Positions 7,827-17,610 of a stretch of DNA of 61,134 nt are shown here, piece by piece. Positions within the stretch are counted from its first letter, which is position 1. Each line of letters begins with the position of its first letter. The DNA is taken from positions 1-61,134 of the forward strand of contig CALUHO010000014.1 in the NCBI GenBank assembly GCA_944320465.1. The letters are read 5' to 3'. The notes beneath the pieces are model-generated. The model was not told the DNA's origin and did no database searches. It saw only the letters and a program-made list of their open reading frames with translations. The DNA comes from an uncultured Bacteroidales bacterium. Lineage in GTDB: Bacteria > Bacteroidota > Bacteroidia > Bacteroidales > P3. The position numbers were made by a program, and so were the translations under genes.

Positions 7827-9368
7827 TCAACGTTGCCCCCAATTTGCCCGATCCACACATCTATATTGCACCGCCTCTGCCACATGAGGCATACGGATAC
7901 TCGGCGAACCTTCCAAATCAGCTATCGTACGAGCCACTTTCAGAATCCGATGATAAGCACGAGCCGACAAACCGTAACGTGACATAGCGTCCTTCAACAA
8001 AGACTCCGAATCTTTTTCCAGCTGACAATATTGGCGAATATGCCTCGATTGCATCTGGGCATTGCAAAACAGCGCAGAACCAGAAAACCGCTCCAACTGC
8101 AATTCCCGGGCTTTGATGACCCTTTTCCTTATCTCTGCACTGCTTTCGGCACAAACAGGCAAAGACAGTTCATGATACGGAACGGGCAAAACCTGCACAT
8201 GCAAATCCATCCTGTCCAACAAAGGACCAGATATCTTGTTCAAATAACGGGAAATGTCCGAAGCCTTGCATGTACACTCCTTGTCAGGAGCATTATAATA
8301 TCCGCACGGACAAGGATTCATTGAGGCAACCAACATAAAGCCTGCCGGATATTCCACTCTCATCCTGGCCCTGCATATACTAATCTTGCGATCCTCCAAA
8401 GGTTGCCGCAACACCTCCAACGTGGCTCTTGTGAATTCAGGCAATTCATCCAGAAAAAGCACCCCGTTATGTGCCAACGAAATCTCTCCTGGCAGAGGAT
8501 AACTTCCTCCACCCACCAAAGCCGCATAACTAATTGTATGATGCGGATCTCGAAAAGGACGGTTTCTAACCAAACGTTGGTTGGAAAGCAATTTGCCCGC
8601 CACCGAATAAATCTTCGTCGTTTCTAAAGATTCTTCTTTAGTGAGAGGTGGCAAAATACCGGATAATCTCCTGGCCAGCATGGTTTTTCCTGAACCAGGA
8701 GGCCCTACCAGAAGAATATTATGCCCACCTGCCGCTGTAATTTCCAATGCCCTTTTGCAAAAAGCCTGCCCTTTAACCTCTGAAAAATCCGGTTCTTCCG
8801 CAGGCAAAGATACGGGCAACTGACTTTCAGAAGATTGGAATCCTGTTAATGCGGTCCTGCCTCTGAAAAAATCTACTACTTCTTCCAGCGACCCCACCCC
8901 GTAAACATGCAAATCCTCCACGATTGCCGCCTCGGATGCATTTTGCTCGGGAAGTATGAAACCCGCAAAACCCTGCCTTCTCGCTTCTATTGCCAACGGC
9001 AACACCCCTCTGATAGGTTGCAAACGTCCATCCAACGACAATTCCCCCATCATCATATACTTCGATACCCTGTCCGAACTCTCGCCCAACTGCCCCGAAG
9101 CGGCCAATATTCCCATGACAAGCGTCAAATCGTAGGCGGAACCTTCTTTCCGCAAATCTGCCGGAGCCATATTTATTACAATCCGGCGAACCGGAACTTT
9201 GTAGCCACAATGATGCAAAGCGGTTGCTATCCGATAATGACTTTCTTTAACCGCACTGTCAGGTAAGCCAACCAGCATGAAATTCACGCCCGGCTCTATA
9301 CTTGTCTCGACCCGGATTGTCAAGGCATCGATTCCCGTTAAAGCGCCTCCGTACGTTATAGATATCAT
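7827..9368 (-). CDS. YifB/ComM-family Mg-chelatase-like AAA+ ATPase
   Basis: 513 residues, full length. Order: ChlI-type N-terminal domain (residues ~10-165, GVNFMLVGLPDSAVKES and NMAPADLRKEGSAYDL), AAA+ core with Walker [14 protein letters not shown] and Walker B GVLFLDELPEF, and a C-terminal Cys-containing domain (NPCPCGYYNAPDKECTC). In naturally competent proteobacteria ComM is a hexameric helicase that promotes branch migration during transformation; homologues are widespread and the role in Bacteroidota is not known to me. The ATG at 9368 is preferred over upstream in-frame codons because the protein begins MISITYGGALTG; those upstream codons run through a 9-bp palindrome abutting the ATG. 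Confidence 0.93.
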   Translation of the reverse strand: MISITYGGALTGIDALTIRVETSIEPGVNFMLVGLPDSAVKESHYRIATALHHCGYKVPVRRIVINMAPADLRKEGSAYDLTLVMGILAASGQLGESSDRVSKYMMMGELSLDGRLQPIRGVLPLAIEARRQGFAGFILPEQNASEAAIVEDLHVYGVGSLEEVVDFFRGRTALTGFQSSESQLPVSLPAEEPDFSEVKGQAFCKRALEITAAGGHNILLVGPPGSGKTMLARRLSGILPPLTKEESLETTKIYSVAGKLLSNQRLVRNRPFRDPHHTISYAALVGGGSYPLPGEISLAHNGVLFLDELPEFTRATLEVLRQPLEDRKISICRARMRVEYPAGFMLVASMNPCPCGYYNAPDKECTCKASDISRYLNKISGPLLDRMDLHVQVLPVPYHELSLPVCAESSAEIRKRVIKARELQLERFSGSALFCNAQMQSRHIRQYCQLEKDSESLLKDAMSRYGLSARAYHRILKVARTIADLEGSPSIRMPHVAEAVQYRCVDRANWGQR

Positions 9369-9391
9369 AGCGTTTTTCTTATAAAAACGCT
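9369..9391 (-). promoter_or_regulatory. Palindrome abutting the yifB-like start codon
   Basis: Perfect inverted repeat AGCGTTTTT-CTTAT-AAAAACGCT (9-5-9). On the minus strand the ATG follows the second arm directly, so a hairpin would sit at the ribosome landing site; it could equally be a protein operator. Confidence 0.5.
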
Positions 9392-9543
9392 TTTCCATCA
9401 ACTTTATCGAACAGGAAAACTATAAAACATTCATAACAAATAAAATAAATTTTCAATAAAATTCAGTACAACACAAATGAGCCACCGAAAAAGACAAAAG
9501 GCTGCAAAAGCCCACAAAGCATACTAATGCTATTATAGAATTC

Positions 9544-10215
9544 TTAACGAGAAATTTCCGCCAGGACATCTATGCCGCCTCGTACCTTCAGTCCTTCTTC
9601 CACGCATACCCTTGTGCCAACAGGAACAAAAATATCCACTCGGGAGCCGAATTTAATGAATCCCAATTCATCCAAAGCTTGTACATCCTTGTCAATTCGA
9701 GCATAGGATACAATCCGCCGCGCCACGGCACCTGCAATTTGGCGTACCAAGACATCCGTCCCGTCCGCGGTCCGTATCACCACTGTATTATGCTCGTTAG
9801 TCACCGAAGACTTTTCATGCCATGCCACTAAAAATTTGCCAGGATGGTAACAAGCATAAACCACTTTCCCTGATACCGGATAACGATTCACATGAACATT
9901 GGTAGCCGACATGAAAACAGAAATCTTAGTGCATACCTGATTGAAGTATTCCGGCTCTTCTATTTCTGTAATGTCCACCACCCGACCATCAGCAGGAGCC
10001 AAGATGGAACCTTCGTCCACATCCGGAAACTTCCTGTGAGGAATCCGGAAAAAGGATACCACAGCCACCCATAAACAAAAACATGCAAACAGCAGAAGCC
10101 ATAGAATCCACAACTGCGAACCCGACAATAAGACAATCATGCCCACCAAAATCAAAAGCAAGCTAATCCAGGCTATACTTGGTCCACCTTCCCGGTGTAT
10201 GGAATACTTTACCAT
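9544..10215 (-). CDS. psd: Phosphatidylserine decarboxylase, short (archaeal-type) family
   Basis: 223 residues. Converts phosphatidylserine to phosphatidylethanolamine at the inner membrane. Two hydrophobic N-terminal segments (about residues 15-32 and 35-55) precede the decarboxylase domain with ILAPADGRVV and FMSATNVHVNRYPVSG. The self-cleavage Gly-Ser that yields the pyruvoyl group is G190-S191 in FIKFGSRVDIFVP. It is the last gene of the minus-strand run and lies 18 bp after cdsA, which supplies the CDP-diacylglycerol precursor. A phosphatidylserine synthase gene is not in the window. Confidence 0.95.
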   Translation of the reverse strand: MVKYSIHREGGPSIAWISLLLILVGMIVLLSGSQLWILWLLLFACFCLWVAVVSFFRIPHRKFPDVDEGSILAPADGRVVDITEIEEPEYFNQVCTKISVFMSATNVHVNRYPVSGKVVYACYHPGKFLVAWHEKSSVTNEHNTVVIRTADGTDVLVRQIAGAVARRIVSYARIDKDVQALDELGFIKFGSRVDIFVPVGTRVCVEEGLKVRGGIDVLAEISR

Positions 10216-10233
10216 GATTTTCCTCTTTAATCA

Positions 10234-11094
10234 TCAGCCAAACAAAACGGCCATTATTTGCCAACAGGCCACTGCCACAGGCGCGGCAATCAAAACACTA
10301 TCAAAGCGATCCAAAATGCCTCCATGCCCAGGCAATATCTTTCCGGAATCCTTGACACCTGCTTCCCTCTTGATTTTCGACTCGACTAAATCGCCCAGCA
10401 TCCCGCACAGGACAATCAGCCCGGACATACACATCCATATGCCTAATGGCATATCGAACAATACGTATTTTCCCCATAAGAAAGCTGCCAACAGCGCAAA
10501 AACAAAACCGCCGGCAGCCCCTTCCCAAGTTTTGGAAGGAGACAATCTCTCGCATAACTTGTGATGTCCAAACAAAGACCCCGTCAAATAGGCAAACACA
10601 TCCCCCGTCCATATAAGGACAAAAAAACCCATCAGCACATGCGGGCCATCGGCAAGGGAACTGCCAGCCAAAAAATTGAGCAATGCCAAAGAAACGCTAA
10701 TGTATAAAACCCCGGCCAACACCATGCCCATCCGCAACCATATCTTGTTCCACGGCCCATCTTCTTTCCTGAAAATGGAAGAAATAATCATGATAGCGGA
10801 TACCAATACGGTTCCCCATCCCAGCAAAGGGACAAATGCGCCTTGAATAATAGTGGATGTTTGAGCATATTGAACCAGCACGATGGCAAGATAAGCCATG
10901 TTCCCCAACAGGAAAAGCCAGAACGAAGGCATTCCGCACTGCATCTTGCAGCAGAGTTCACGCCATTCGCACAAACCGAGGTTCATTACCAGCCATAACA
11001 AAGCCGCCATATAAAAGCCTCCTGCATAAATGGCAATTATCACCACCGCCACCAATACGACCCCTGTCAGGCTTCGTTTCAATAATGGAATCAT
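10234..11094 (-). CDS. cdsA: Phosphatidate cytidylyltransferase
   Basis: 286 residues, polytopic membrane enzyme that makes CDP-diacylglycerol from phosphatidic acid and CTP. About seven to eight hydrophobic segments are visible. The conserved C-terminal signature region is present: WTGDVFAYLTGSLFG (Asp165) and SPSKTWEGAAGG (from residue 185), followed by a later CGMLGDLVESKIKR segment. It lies 7 bp after the LUD-domain gene and 18 bp before psd, making a two-step phospholipid module. Confidence 0.96.
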   Translation of the reverse strand: MIPLLKRSLTGVVLVAVVIIAIYAGGFYMAALLWLVMNLGLCEWRELCCKMQCGMPSFWLFLLGNMAYLAIVLVQYAQTSTIIQGAFVPLLGWGTVLVSAIMIISSIFRKEDGPWNKIWLRMGMVLAGVLYISVSLALLNFLAGSSLADGPHVLMGFFVLIWTGDVFAYLTGSLFGHHKLCERLSPSKTWEGAAGGFVFALLAAFLWGKYVLFDMPLGIWMCMSGLIVLCGMLGDLVESKIKREAGVKDSGKILPGHGGILDRFDSVLIAAPVAVACWQIMAVLFG

Positions 11095-11101
11095 ACCTGT
11101 T

Positions 11102-11734
11102 TTATTCTGATGTATCTATTTCGTCAATCAAGAGCAGATATACATTCCTTGGACCTAAACCCTGCATCGCCTGCCCATCTATATCCAAAATGCAGGAACG
11201 CCCGGTCCAGACAGAAATCATTGAAACATCCCTAGTTGAACGGAATTGCTTCATCAACTCATGCATATCCCTGCAAATTTGATCCACCGAAGCCAGAAGC
11301 ACCAAGGATTCCGCATGAGCCAAAATACGCCTGCCTCCAGACTGGCTGTCTATCACTACGGAGCCTGTGTCTGCCACCAACGCCCGGCATTTGCAGAAAC
11401 CGACCCTTCGCAATACGGCATCAATCGGTTTACTGGCATAAGAGACCTTTGCTACTTCCAATAAAGACTGAACATCTTCATCGGCACAATACACCTGCCC
11501 GTCCCAAGGTTGCACGCTTACCAATTCCTGCACCGAACGCAAAGCTTCATCGACAGTAGTGCAATAAATCAAACGGCCTCCACAAGCGACAAAATTCTCG
11601 GCAAACAGAACCGGCAAATCATCATCGCCGACATGATACACTGAAGTTTCCAAATCCACCTCTGGATTCATCCCCATCGGCAATGATACTAACGCCTCGC
11701 GAATCCGTTTGAACATGTCTTCCTTGGGTGTCAT
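11102..11734 (-). CDS. LUD (LutC/YkgG-like) domain protein
   Basis: 210 residues. The C-terminal half, with ALVADTGSVVIDSQSGGRR, an HAESLVLLASVDQI segment and GPRNVYLLLIDE, matches the LUD domain found in LutC and LutB of lactate utilisation. No lutA or lutB partner is in the window. It lies 12 bp after ftsH and 7 bp before cdsA. I recall this ftsH-LUD-cdsA order in other Bacteroidota, which argues for a housekeeping role rather than lactate catabolism, but the function is unknown. Confidence 0.82.
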   Translation of the reverse strand: MTPKEDMFKRIREALVSLPMGMNPEVDLETSVYHVGDDDLPVLFAENFVACGGRLIYCTTVDEALRSVQELVSVQPWDGQVYCADEDVQSLLEVAKVSYASKPIDAVLRRVGFCKCRALVADTGSVVIDSQSGGRRILAHAESLVLLASVDQICRDMHELMKQFRSTRDVSMISVWTGRSCILDIDGQAMQGLGPRNVYLLLIDEIDTSE

Positions 11735-11746
11735 GGCATTGGCTCT

Positions 11747-13849
11747 TTAGGCCGGGACATCAGAAGATTGCCCGTTATTTGCTTCCACTGTGCCTTCCGC
11801 CCCTTCCTTTTCATGATTTTCAGATTCCGGATTGGAAGATGTTTCAGGCCCCCCCCCCTCGTCAAAAAAACGCGGACCGAAAACAGCCTCTACATCTTCT
11901 CTGAATATCACTTCCTTATCCATCAACAGTTTGGCCAATTGATCCAACTTAGACCTATTGGATGTCAATATCTCCTTGGCTTCCTCATAGGCAGCATCTA
12001 CCATCTTCCTGACTTCCTTGTCAATCAACTCGGAAGTTTTCTCACTATAAGGCTTCCCAAAAGAATACTCCTGCTCGCCGGTAGAATCATAATAACTCAA
12101 AGTCCCTACTTCCTTGTTCATTCCGAAATAAGCCACCATCGCATAAGCCTGCTTTGTCACCTTTTCCAAATCGTTCAAAGCACCTGTAGAAATCCGGCCG
12201 AACACCACCTCTTCAGAAGCCCGTCCCCCCAACGTAGCCACCATCTCATCATGCATCTGCTCCACTGTCGTAATCTGACGTTCTTCTGGCAGATACCAAG
12301 CCGCCCCCAAAGATTTGCCGCGTGGGACAATAGTCACCTTGACCAAAGGATTGGCATACTGCAACATCCAACTTACCGAAGCATGACCTGCCTCATGGTA
12401 GGCAATCACTCTTTTCTCTTCAGGAGAAATAATCTTGCTCCGCCGCTCCAAACCACCCACGATACGATCTATCGCATCTAAGAAGTCTTTCATTTCTACT
12501 TCCTTTTTGTTCCGGCGAGCAGCAATCAACGCAGCCTCATTGCACACATTGGCAATATCGGCACCCGAAAAACCCGGTGTCTGCTTGGACAAGAATACGA
12601 CATCCACTTCTTTGGCCAATTTCAAAGGTCTCAGATGAACATTGAATATCGCCTTGCGTTCTTCCATTTCAGGCAAATCCACATTAATTTGACGATCAAA
12701 GCGTCCAGCCCGCAACAGTGCCTTGTCCAAAATTTCAGCCCGGTTAGTAGCAGCCAAGATTATAACACCGCTATTGCTCCCAAAACCATCCATCTCAGTC
12801 AAAAGCTGATTCAAAGTGTTTTCTCTTTCATCATTGGCCCCTGTAAACGCGTTCTTGCCGCGAGCCCGCCCTATCGCATCAATCTCGTCAATAAAGATGA
12901 TGCAAGGAGCCTTCTCCTTGGCCGTACGAAACAAATCGCGAACCCGGGAAGCGCCCACCCCGACGAACATCTCCACAAAATCGGAACCCGACATGGAGAA
13001 GAACGGAACTTGGGCTTCACCAGCCACAGCCTTGGCTAGCAAAGTCTTTCCTGTCCCCGGAGGACCGACAAGCAAAGCCCCTTTAGGAATCTTGCCACCC
13101 AGATTGGTATACCGTTTAGGATTCTTGAGAAAATCCACGATTTCCATCACTTCTTCCTTGGCTTCATCCAAACCAGCAACATCCTTGAAAGTGACATTGA
13201 CACGAGTATCCTTATCGTACAACTGCGCTTTCGATTTCCCGAAATTGAAAACGGAACCAGCCCCGCCCCCCATCGGGCCGCGGTTGAACATCCGGAAAAT
13301 CATCACCATCATTAAAACCGAGAACAAAATCCACAACAGCATCGAGAAACCTCCATCCTCCCAGAAACTCTTACGAACCACTGGTTCCGGTTCTACGACC
13401 GGGGCTTCCATGATTTGCTTTTTCTGCGCCGGACTTTTGCCTACCGTATCAGCGCATTTGGCATCCATCTGAGCCTGTTCCAGTTTCTTCTGGAAATCAT
13501 CGATTGTCAAAAATTTATAAACATAAAAACTGTTATTGGAATGACCATCCGCGTTCCTCAACTTTTCATATTCCGGCTTCTGATACACGCTGTCGGTCTT
13601 GATATAAATTTCAGCAGAAGCATTGTTCACTACTAAAATCTTGTCCACATCGTCTTGCTTGATCATCTTATCGACAGCATACCACGTAGTATCATAGGCC
13701 CTGGTTCCCCCAAATCCGCCTCCTGTCAGTTGCAAGTACAAGAAAACCAACAACAAAATCCCGTAAACCCAGTATATGTTAAAACGGATTCTCTTGTTAT
13801 TATTGCCTCCATTGCGCAACGGAGGCTGCTGTTTTGTCTGCTTCTCCAT
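11747..13849 (-). CDS. ftsH: ATP-dependent zinc metalloprotease FtsH
   Basis: 700-residue membrane-anchored AAA+ protease that degrades membrane and regulatory proteins. A first membrane helix (about residues 24-42) and a second (about 170-190) flank the periplasmic domain. Then come Walker A GPPGTGKT, Walker [12 protein letters not shown], the second region of homology [23 protein letters not shown], and the zinc motif [12 protein letters not shown]. The acidic, Ser/Glu-rich C-terminal tail begins at a G10 tract (11849-11858). The ATG at 13849 is preferred; a TTG at 13858 is in frame and would overlap the rsfS stop. rsfS ends 5 bp upstream. Confidence 0.96.
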   Translation of the reverse strand: MEKQTKQQPPLRNGGNNNKRIRFNIYWVYGILLLVFLYLQLTGGGFGGTRAYDTTWYAVDKMIKQDDVDKILVVNNASAEIYIKTDSVYQKPEYEKLRNADGHSNNSFYVYKFLTIDDFQKKLEQAQMDAKCADTVGKSPAQKKQIMEAPVVEPEPVVRKSFWEDGGFSMLLWILFSVLMMVMIFRMFNRGPMGGGAGSVFNFGKSKAQLYDKDTRVNVTFKDVAGLDEAKEEVMEIVDFLKNPKRYTNLGGKIPKGALLVGPPGTGKTLLAKAVAGEAQVPFFSMSGSDFVEMFVGVGASRVRDLFRTAKEKAPCIIFIDEIDAIGRARGKNAFTGANDERENTLNQLLTEMDGFGSNSGVIILAATNRAEILDKALLRAGRFDRQINVDLPEMEERKAIFNVHLRPLKLAKEVDVVFLSKQTPGFSGADIANVCNEAALIAARRNKKEVEMKDFLDAIDRIVGGLERRSKIISPEEKRVIAYHEAGHASVSWMLQYANPLVKVTIVPRGKSLGAAWYLPEERQITTVEQMHDEMVATLGGRASEEVVFGRISTGALNDLEKVTKQAYAMVAYFGMNKEVGTLSYYDSTGEQEYSFGKPYSEKTSELIDKEVRKMVDAAYEEAKEILTSNRSKLDQLAKLLMDKEVIFREDVEAVFGPRFFDEGGGPETSSNPESENHEKEGAEGTVEANNGQSSDVPA
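11849..11870 (-). repeat. Paired homopolymers T7 and G10 near the ftsH 3' end
   Basis: Coding strand T7 (11870-11864) is followed six bases later by G10 (11858-11849). The G10 tract encodes the end of DEGGGPE. A G11 version would read GGG GCC TGA and stop at once; a G9 version would change the frame into the next gene. Confidence 0.9.
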
Positions 13850-13854
13850 CAAAG

Positions 13855-14268
13855 TCAATCATTATTGTTATAAAAATGCACCGGCGCATCCCCCCACAAT
13901 TCTTCAAGTCGGTAATGCTGACGCGCTGAATCCAAAAACACATGGGCCACGATTCCTCCGAAGTCCAGCAGAATCCATTCCGCATTAGCATAGCCTTCTT
14001 CATGTAATGCACCAGCATGGAACCGAGTATAGACCATTTCATCTATCTCATCTGCAATAGCCCGAACCTGAGGACCCGACGTACCTTCGCATATCACAAA
14101 AAAATCAAACGCAGCCCCTGGAACTTCCCGCAAATCCATACTGACCACTCGTTCCCCCTTCTTTTCCATCATAGCATGGGTAATGCACGCAATCAAAGCT
14201 TCATCCCTATCTTCCTGCGTCCTTTGTCCCGATACCAATCCGGGATTGCCTGTCTTCTTCACCGCCAT
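13855..14268 (-). CDS. rsfS: Ribosomal silencing factor RsfS (Iojap family)
   Basis: 137 residues. RsfS binds ribosomal protein L14 and blocks 30S-50S joining during starvation. The core motif region SMDLREVPGAAFDFFVICEGTS and the ILLDFGGIVAHVFLDSARQHYRLEELW tail are characteristic. It overlaps the end of rfbD by 10 bp and ends 5 bp before ftsH, so it is translationally coupled inside the operon. Its target L14 is encoded at 26153-26521. Confidence 0.95.
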   Translation of the reverse strand: MAVKKTGNPGLVSGQRTQEDRDEALIACITHAMMEKKGERVVSMDLREVPGAAFDFFVICEGTSGPQVRAIADEIDEMVYTRFHAGALHEEGYANAEWILLDFGGIVAHVFLDSARQHYRLEELWGDAPVHFYNNND

Positions 14269-15188
14269 GCCTCTTTCAAATTGAATTCGTCCAACATTTT
14301 CTGCAAAGATTCATCCCACATAGGAATTTTCAAACCGAAGCGTTCTTTGATCTTGCTTTTATCCAAAACGCTGTACAATGGCCTGCGGCAAGAAGATGGA
14401 TACTCGTCGGAACTGATTGGCAGTACCTGGCATTTCTTTCCTGCCATCTGCATGATAGCGGAAGCAAATTCGTACCAAGTACACTCCCCTTCATCCGTAT
14501 AATGGTAAACTTCCAGTCCCCGTGCGTTCTTGACATCCGTATGCTGCAGGATATAAAGAATTGCTGCTGCCAAATCCGCTGCCCACGTAGGTGTCCCATG
14601 CTGGTCGGCCACCACTGAGATTTGCTCCCTTTCCGAACCCAACCTGAGCATGGTCTTCACAAAGTTGCGACCCGTGGAGGAATAAAGCCAAGCTGTCCTG
14701 ACAATAATACCATTCACCCCTTTTTCCCTCATCACGTCTTCCCCCTCTTTTTTGGAAAGGCCGTAAACTCCCGTAGGATTCAAAGGATCGCTTTCCTTAT
14801 AGGGAACCGTGCCTTGGCCATCAAACACATAGTCCGTAGAGACATGTATCATGAATGCACCTTCTTCCACGCAGCATTCCGATAGGACAGATACTCCGTC
14901 CCTATTCACGGCAAAAGCCGCTTCCGGCTCCAATTCCGCCTTATCCACCGCGGTATAAGCTGCGCAATTGACCACGACATCCACATGGTTCGTCTTAAAA
15001 TAATTGTGGACTTCTGCCCGGTTGCAAATATCCAACACATTGACATCCACAAACAAAAAACGGCAGAAACTGCAATCCCCGCTTTTTGCAAGTTTCCGTA
15101 TCTCCGAACCCAGCTGTCCGTCGCATCCTGTGACCAACACGGTCAATCTTCCATTCATCCCCTTATCGTTTTGCATGATTTTAAGCAT
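14259..15188 (-). CDS. rfbD: dTDP-4-dehydrorhamnose reductase-like SDR (RmlD family)
   Basis: 309 residues. Short-chain dehydrogenase: nucleotide-binding VTGCDGQLGSEI, VNCAAYTAVDKAELEP, STDYVFDG and the catalytic YGLSK motif all fit RmlD, which reduces dTDP-4-keto-L-rhamnose in the last step of dTDP-rhamnose synthesis. The rmlA, rmlB and rmlC partners are not in the window; the neighbours make UDP-glucuronate and UDP-xylose instead. The ATG at 15188 overlaps the stop of the upstream gene by one base (TGATG); an internal ATG at 15158 is also possible. It overlaps rsfS by 10 bp. Confidence 0.88.
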   Translation of the reverse strand: MLKIMQNDKGMNGRLTVLVTGCDGQLGSEIRKLAKSGDCSFCRFLFVDVNVLDICNRAEVHNYFKTNHVDVVVNCAAYTAVDKAELEPEAAFAVNRDGVSVLSECCVEEGAFMIHVSTDYVFDGQGTVPYKESDPLNPTGVYGLSKKEGEDVMREKGVNGIIVRTAWLYSSTGRNFVKTMLRLGSEREQISVVADQHGTPTWAADLAAAILYILQHTDVKNARGLEVYHYTDEGECTWYEFASAIMQMAGKKCQVLPISSDEYPSSCRRPLYSVLDKSKIKERFGLKIPMWDESLQKMLDEFNLKEAWR

Positions 15189-16147
15189 CAACGTCCTCCA
15201 AAGCGCAATTCTTCCTCAAAATAGGCTATAGTCTTGCGCAAACCCTCTTCCAGACATATCTTCGGCTCCCAATGCAACATCTGCTTGGCCAAAGAGATTT
15301 CCGGCTTGCGCTGCATCGGGTCATCCGCCGGCAAAGGCTTATACACCAACTTTGATCGGCTTCCCGTCATTTCTATCACCAATTCTGCCAGTTCCTTTAT
15401 TGTAAATTCACCGGGATTCCCTATGTTGACCGGACCGACAAAAGAATCTTCCGTTTCCATCATCCGAAGCATTCCTTCGACCAAATCATCCACATACTGG
15501 AAGCTCCGGGTCTGACTCCCGTCCCCGTAAATCGTAATATCCTCGTTTTGCAACGCCTGAACCACGAAATTGGAAACAACCCGGCCGTCATGCATGAACA
15601 TCCTTGGACCATAAGTATTGAAAATCCGAATGATTTTCACCCTCACCCCGTTCTGGCGATAATAATCCATGCACAGCGTTTCCGCGCAACGTTTCCCCTC
15701 ATCATAGCAAGAACGGAAGCCGATAGGATTCACATTTCCCCAATAAGATTCCTTTTGAGGATGGACTTTCGGGTCTCCATACACTTCGCTGGTCGATGCC
15801 TGCAACATCTTAACCTTAATCCTCTTAGCTAAACCTAACATATTGATAGCCCCCATGACCGAGGTCTTGGACGTCTTTATGGGGTTATATTGATAATGCA
15901 CGGGAGATGCCGGACATGCCAGATTATATATTTCATCCACTTCCGCAAAATAGGGCTGGGTGACATCATGCCGGACCAATTCGAAATAAGGATTATCCAA
16001 CAAATGGACCACATTCTTCTTCTGTCCGGTGAAAAAATTATCCAAACAAATCACCGCACGCCCCTCGTTCAGCAAACGTTCACACAAATGCGACCCGATG
16101 AACCCCGCGCCGCCTGTTACTAAAACCGTCTTCATTGACTTTGCCAT
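15188..16147 (-). CDS. UDP-glucuronate decarboxylase (UDP-xylose synthase)
   Basis: 319-residue extended SDR. It oxidises and decarboxylates UDP-glucuronate to UDP-xylose in the cytosol. Visible: [17 protein letters not shown], the [19 protein letters not shown] segment characteristic of this family, STSEVYGDP, the catalytic Tyr-x3-Lys in [11 protein letters not shown], and IFNTYGPRM. The upstream gene, ending 15 bp before it, makes the substrate. The product probably feeds surface-polysaccharide or lipopolysaccharide glycosylation (inference). Confidence 0.93.
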   Translation of the reverse strand: MAKSMKTVLVTGGAGFIGSHLCERLLNEGRAVICLDNFFTGQKKNVVHLLDNPYFELVRHDVTQPYFAEVDEIYNLACPASPVHYQYNPIKTSKTSVMGAINMLGLAKRIKVKMLQASTSEVYGDPKVHPQKESYWGNVNPIGFRSCYDEGKRCAETLCMDYYRQNGVRVKIIRIFNTYGPRMFMHDGRVVSNFVVQALQNEDITIYGDGSQTRSFQYVDDLVEGMLRMMETEDSFVGPVNIGNPGEFTIKELAELVIEMTGSRSKLVYKPLPADDPMQRKPEISLAKQMLHWEPKICLEEGLRKTIAYFEEELRFGGR

Positions 16148-16162
16148 CCTTATTAGAAAGAC

Positions 16163-17479
16163 CTACAACTTACCGACTCCATGATATTCAATACCCGTCG
16201 CCCGAACTTCCGACGAATCGTAAAGGTTTCGTCCATCAAACAAAACCGGATAACGTAAAGCCCGTTTAACCCGTTCCCAATCCGGAAACCGAAAGTCCGT
16301 CCATTCTGTCACCAAGAAAAGGGCATCAGCTCCTTCTACCGCATCATAGATATCCTTGCAATACGTAATCCTGTCTCCAATACGTCGTTTACATTCGTCC
16401 ATCGATATCGGATCATAAGCCCTCACCTTGCATCCCGCCTGCGTCAAAACATCAATCAAGACCAAAGAAGGAGCCTCCCTCATGTCATCGGTCCCCGGCT
16501 TGAAAGCCAAGCCCCAAAAAGCCACTGTCATTCCCTTCACTTTTCCGTCAAAACGCTTCATGAATTTGCGGAACAGCAATTCCTTCTGCTCCGCATTAAC
16601 CCTTTCCACCGCGTGCAAGACTTTCATTGCATATCCTTGGTCTTCGGCTGTTTTCATCAATGCTTTCACATCTTTCGGAAAACAAGACCCTCCATAGCCG
16701 ATACCCGGATAGAGGAATTTGCCGCCGATACGAGAGTCGCTGCCGATACCTCTGCGGACACTATCCACGTCAGCCCCCACCAGCTCGCACAAATTGGCGA
16801 TATCGTTCATGAAACTGATTCGTGTCGCCAGCATGGAGTTCGCTGCGTACTTTGTCATTTCCGCTGAAGGAATATCCATGAACAATACAGGATGCCCGTT
16901 CAATGTAAAAGGCTTGTACAAACGGGCCATCACACTTTTAGCACGTTCGCTATCCACTCCAACAACAATACGCTCCGGATACATGAAATCCTTGATAGCG
17001 GAACCCTCCTTAAGGAATTCGGGATTCGAAGCCACATCGAAAGGAATATCCACCCCCCTTTTGGCCAACTCCTCGCCAATAGCTGCCCGTACTTTCAACG
17101 CAGTACCGACAGGCACTGTACTTTTTGTCACCATCAAAACATAGGAAGCCATATTTCTTCCTACTTCCCTGGCAACTTCCAGCACATAATGCAAATCAGC
17201 ACTCCCATCTTCATCCGGAGGGGTTCCCACAGCAGAAAATACAACTTCAGCCCCCTGCATTCCTTCTGCCAATGAAGTGGTAAAGGATATCCTGCCTTTT
17301 GCGATATTGCTCTGCAACATTGCTTCCAGACCTTGTTCGTATATCGGAGGGAAACCCTTCTGCAAACTGGCTATCTTGGCGGCATCCACGTCCACACAGC
17401 AAACTTCGGTCCCCATCTCAGCAAAGCAAACCCCCGTCACCAACCCCACATACCCGGATCCAACGATCGTTATCTTCAT
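16163..17479 (-). CDS. ugd: UDP-glucose 6-dehydrogenase
   Basis: 438 residues. Oxidises UDP-glucose twice with NAD+ to UDP-glucuronate. The N-terminal Rossmann motif MKITIVGSGYVGLVTGVCFAEMG is at the start codon, the catalytic Cys is in GYGGSCFPKDVKAL, and the C-terminal domain carries VAFWGLAFKPGTDDMREAPS. It is the first gene of the eight-gene minus-strand run and is divergent from the ribosomal super-operon across a 341-bp spacer that holds a promoter for each direction. Confidence 0.97.
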   Translation of the reverse strand: MKITIVGSGYVGLVTGVCFAEMGTEVCCVDVDAAKIASLQKGFPPIYEQGLEAMLQSNIAKGRISFTTSLAEGMQGAEVVFSAVGTPPDEDGSADLHYVLEVAREVGRNMASYVLMVTKSTVPVGTALKVRAAIGEELAKRGVDIPFDVASNPEFLKEGSAIKDFMYPERIVVGVDSERAKSVMARLYKPFTLNGHPVLFMDIPSAEMTKYAANSMLATRISFMNDIANLCELVGADVDSVRRGIGSDSRIGGKFLYPGIGYGGSCFPKDVKALMKTAEDQGYAMKVLHAVERVNAEQKELLFRKFMKRFDGKVKGMTVAFWGLAFKPGTDDMREAPSLVLIDVLTQAGCKVRAYDPISMDECKRRIGDRITYCKDIYDAVEGADALFLVTEWTDFRFPDWERVKRALRYPVLFDGRNLYDSSEVRATGIEYHGVGKL

Positions 17480-17610
17480 ATCTACTTTTTTATTCGTCCA
17501 CTAAAATTTCGAGGCCGACATACCTTTATATAATATACGTTCCTAATCTTCCGCCCCCTCCATCCAGAGGAAACAAGCCTCCTTAGAAAATCTATTCTTG
17601 TATAAATTTG

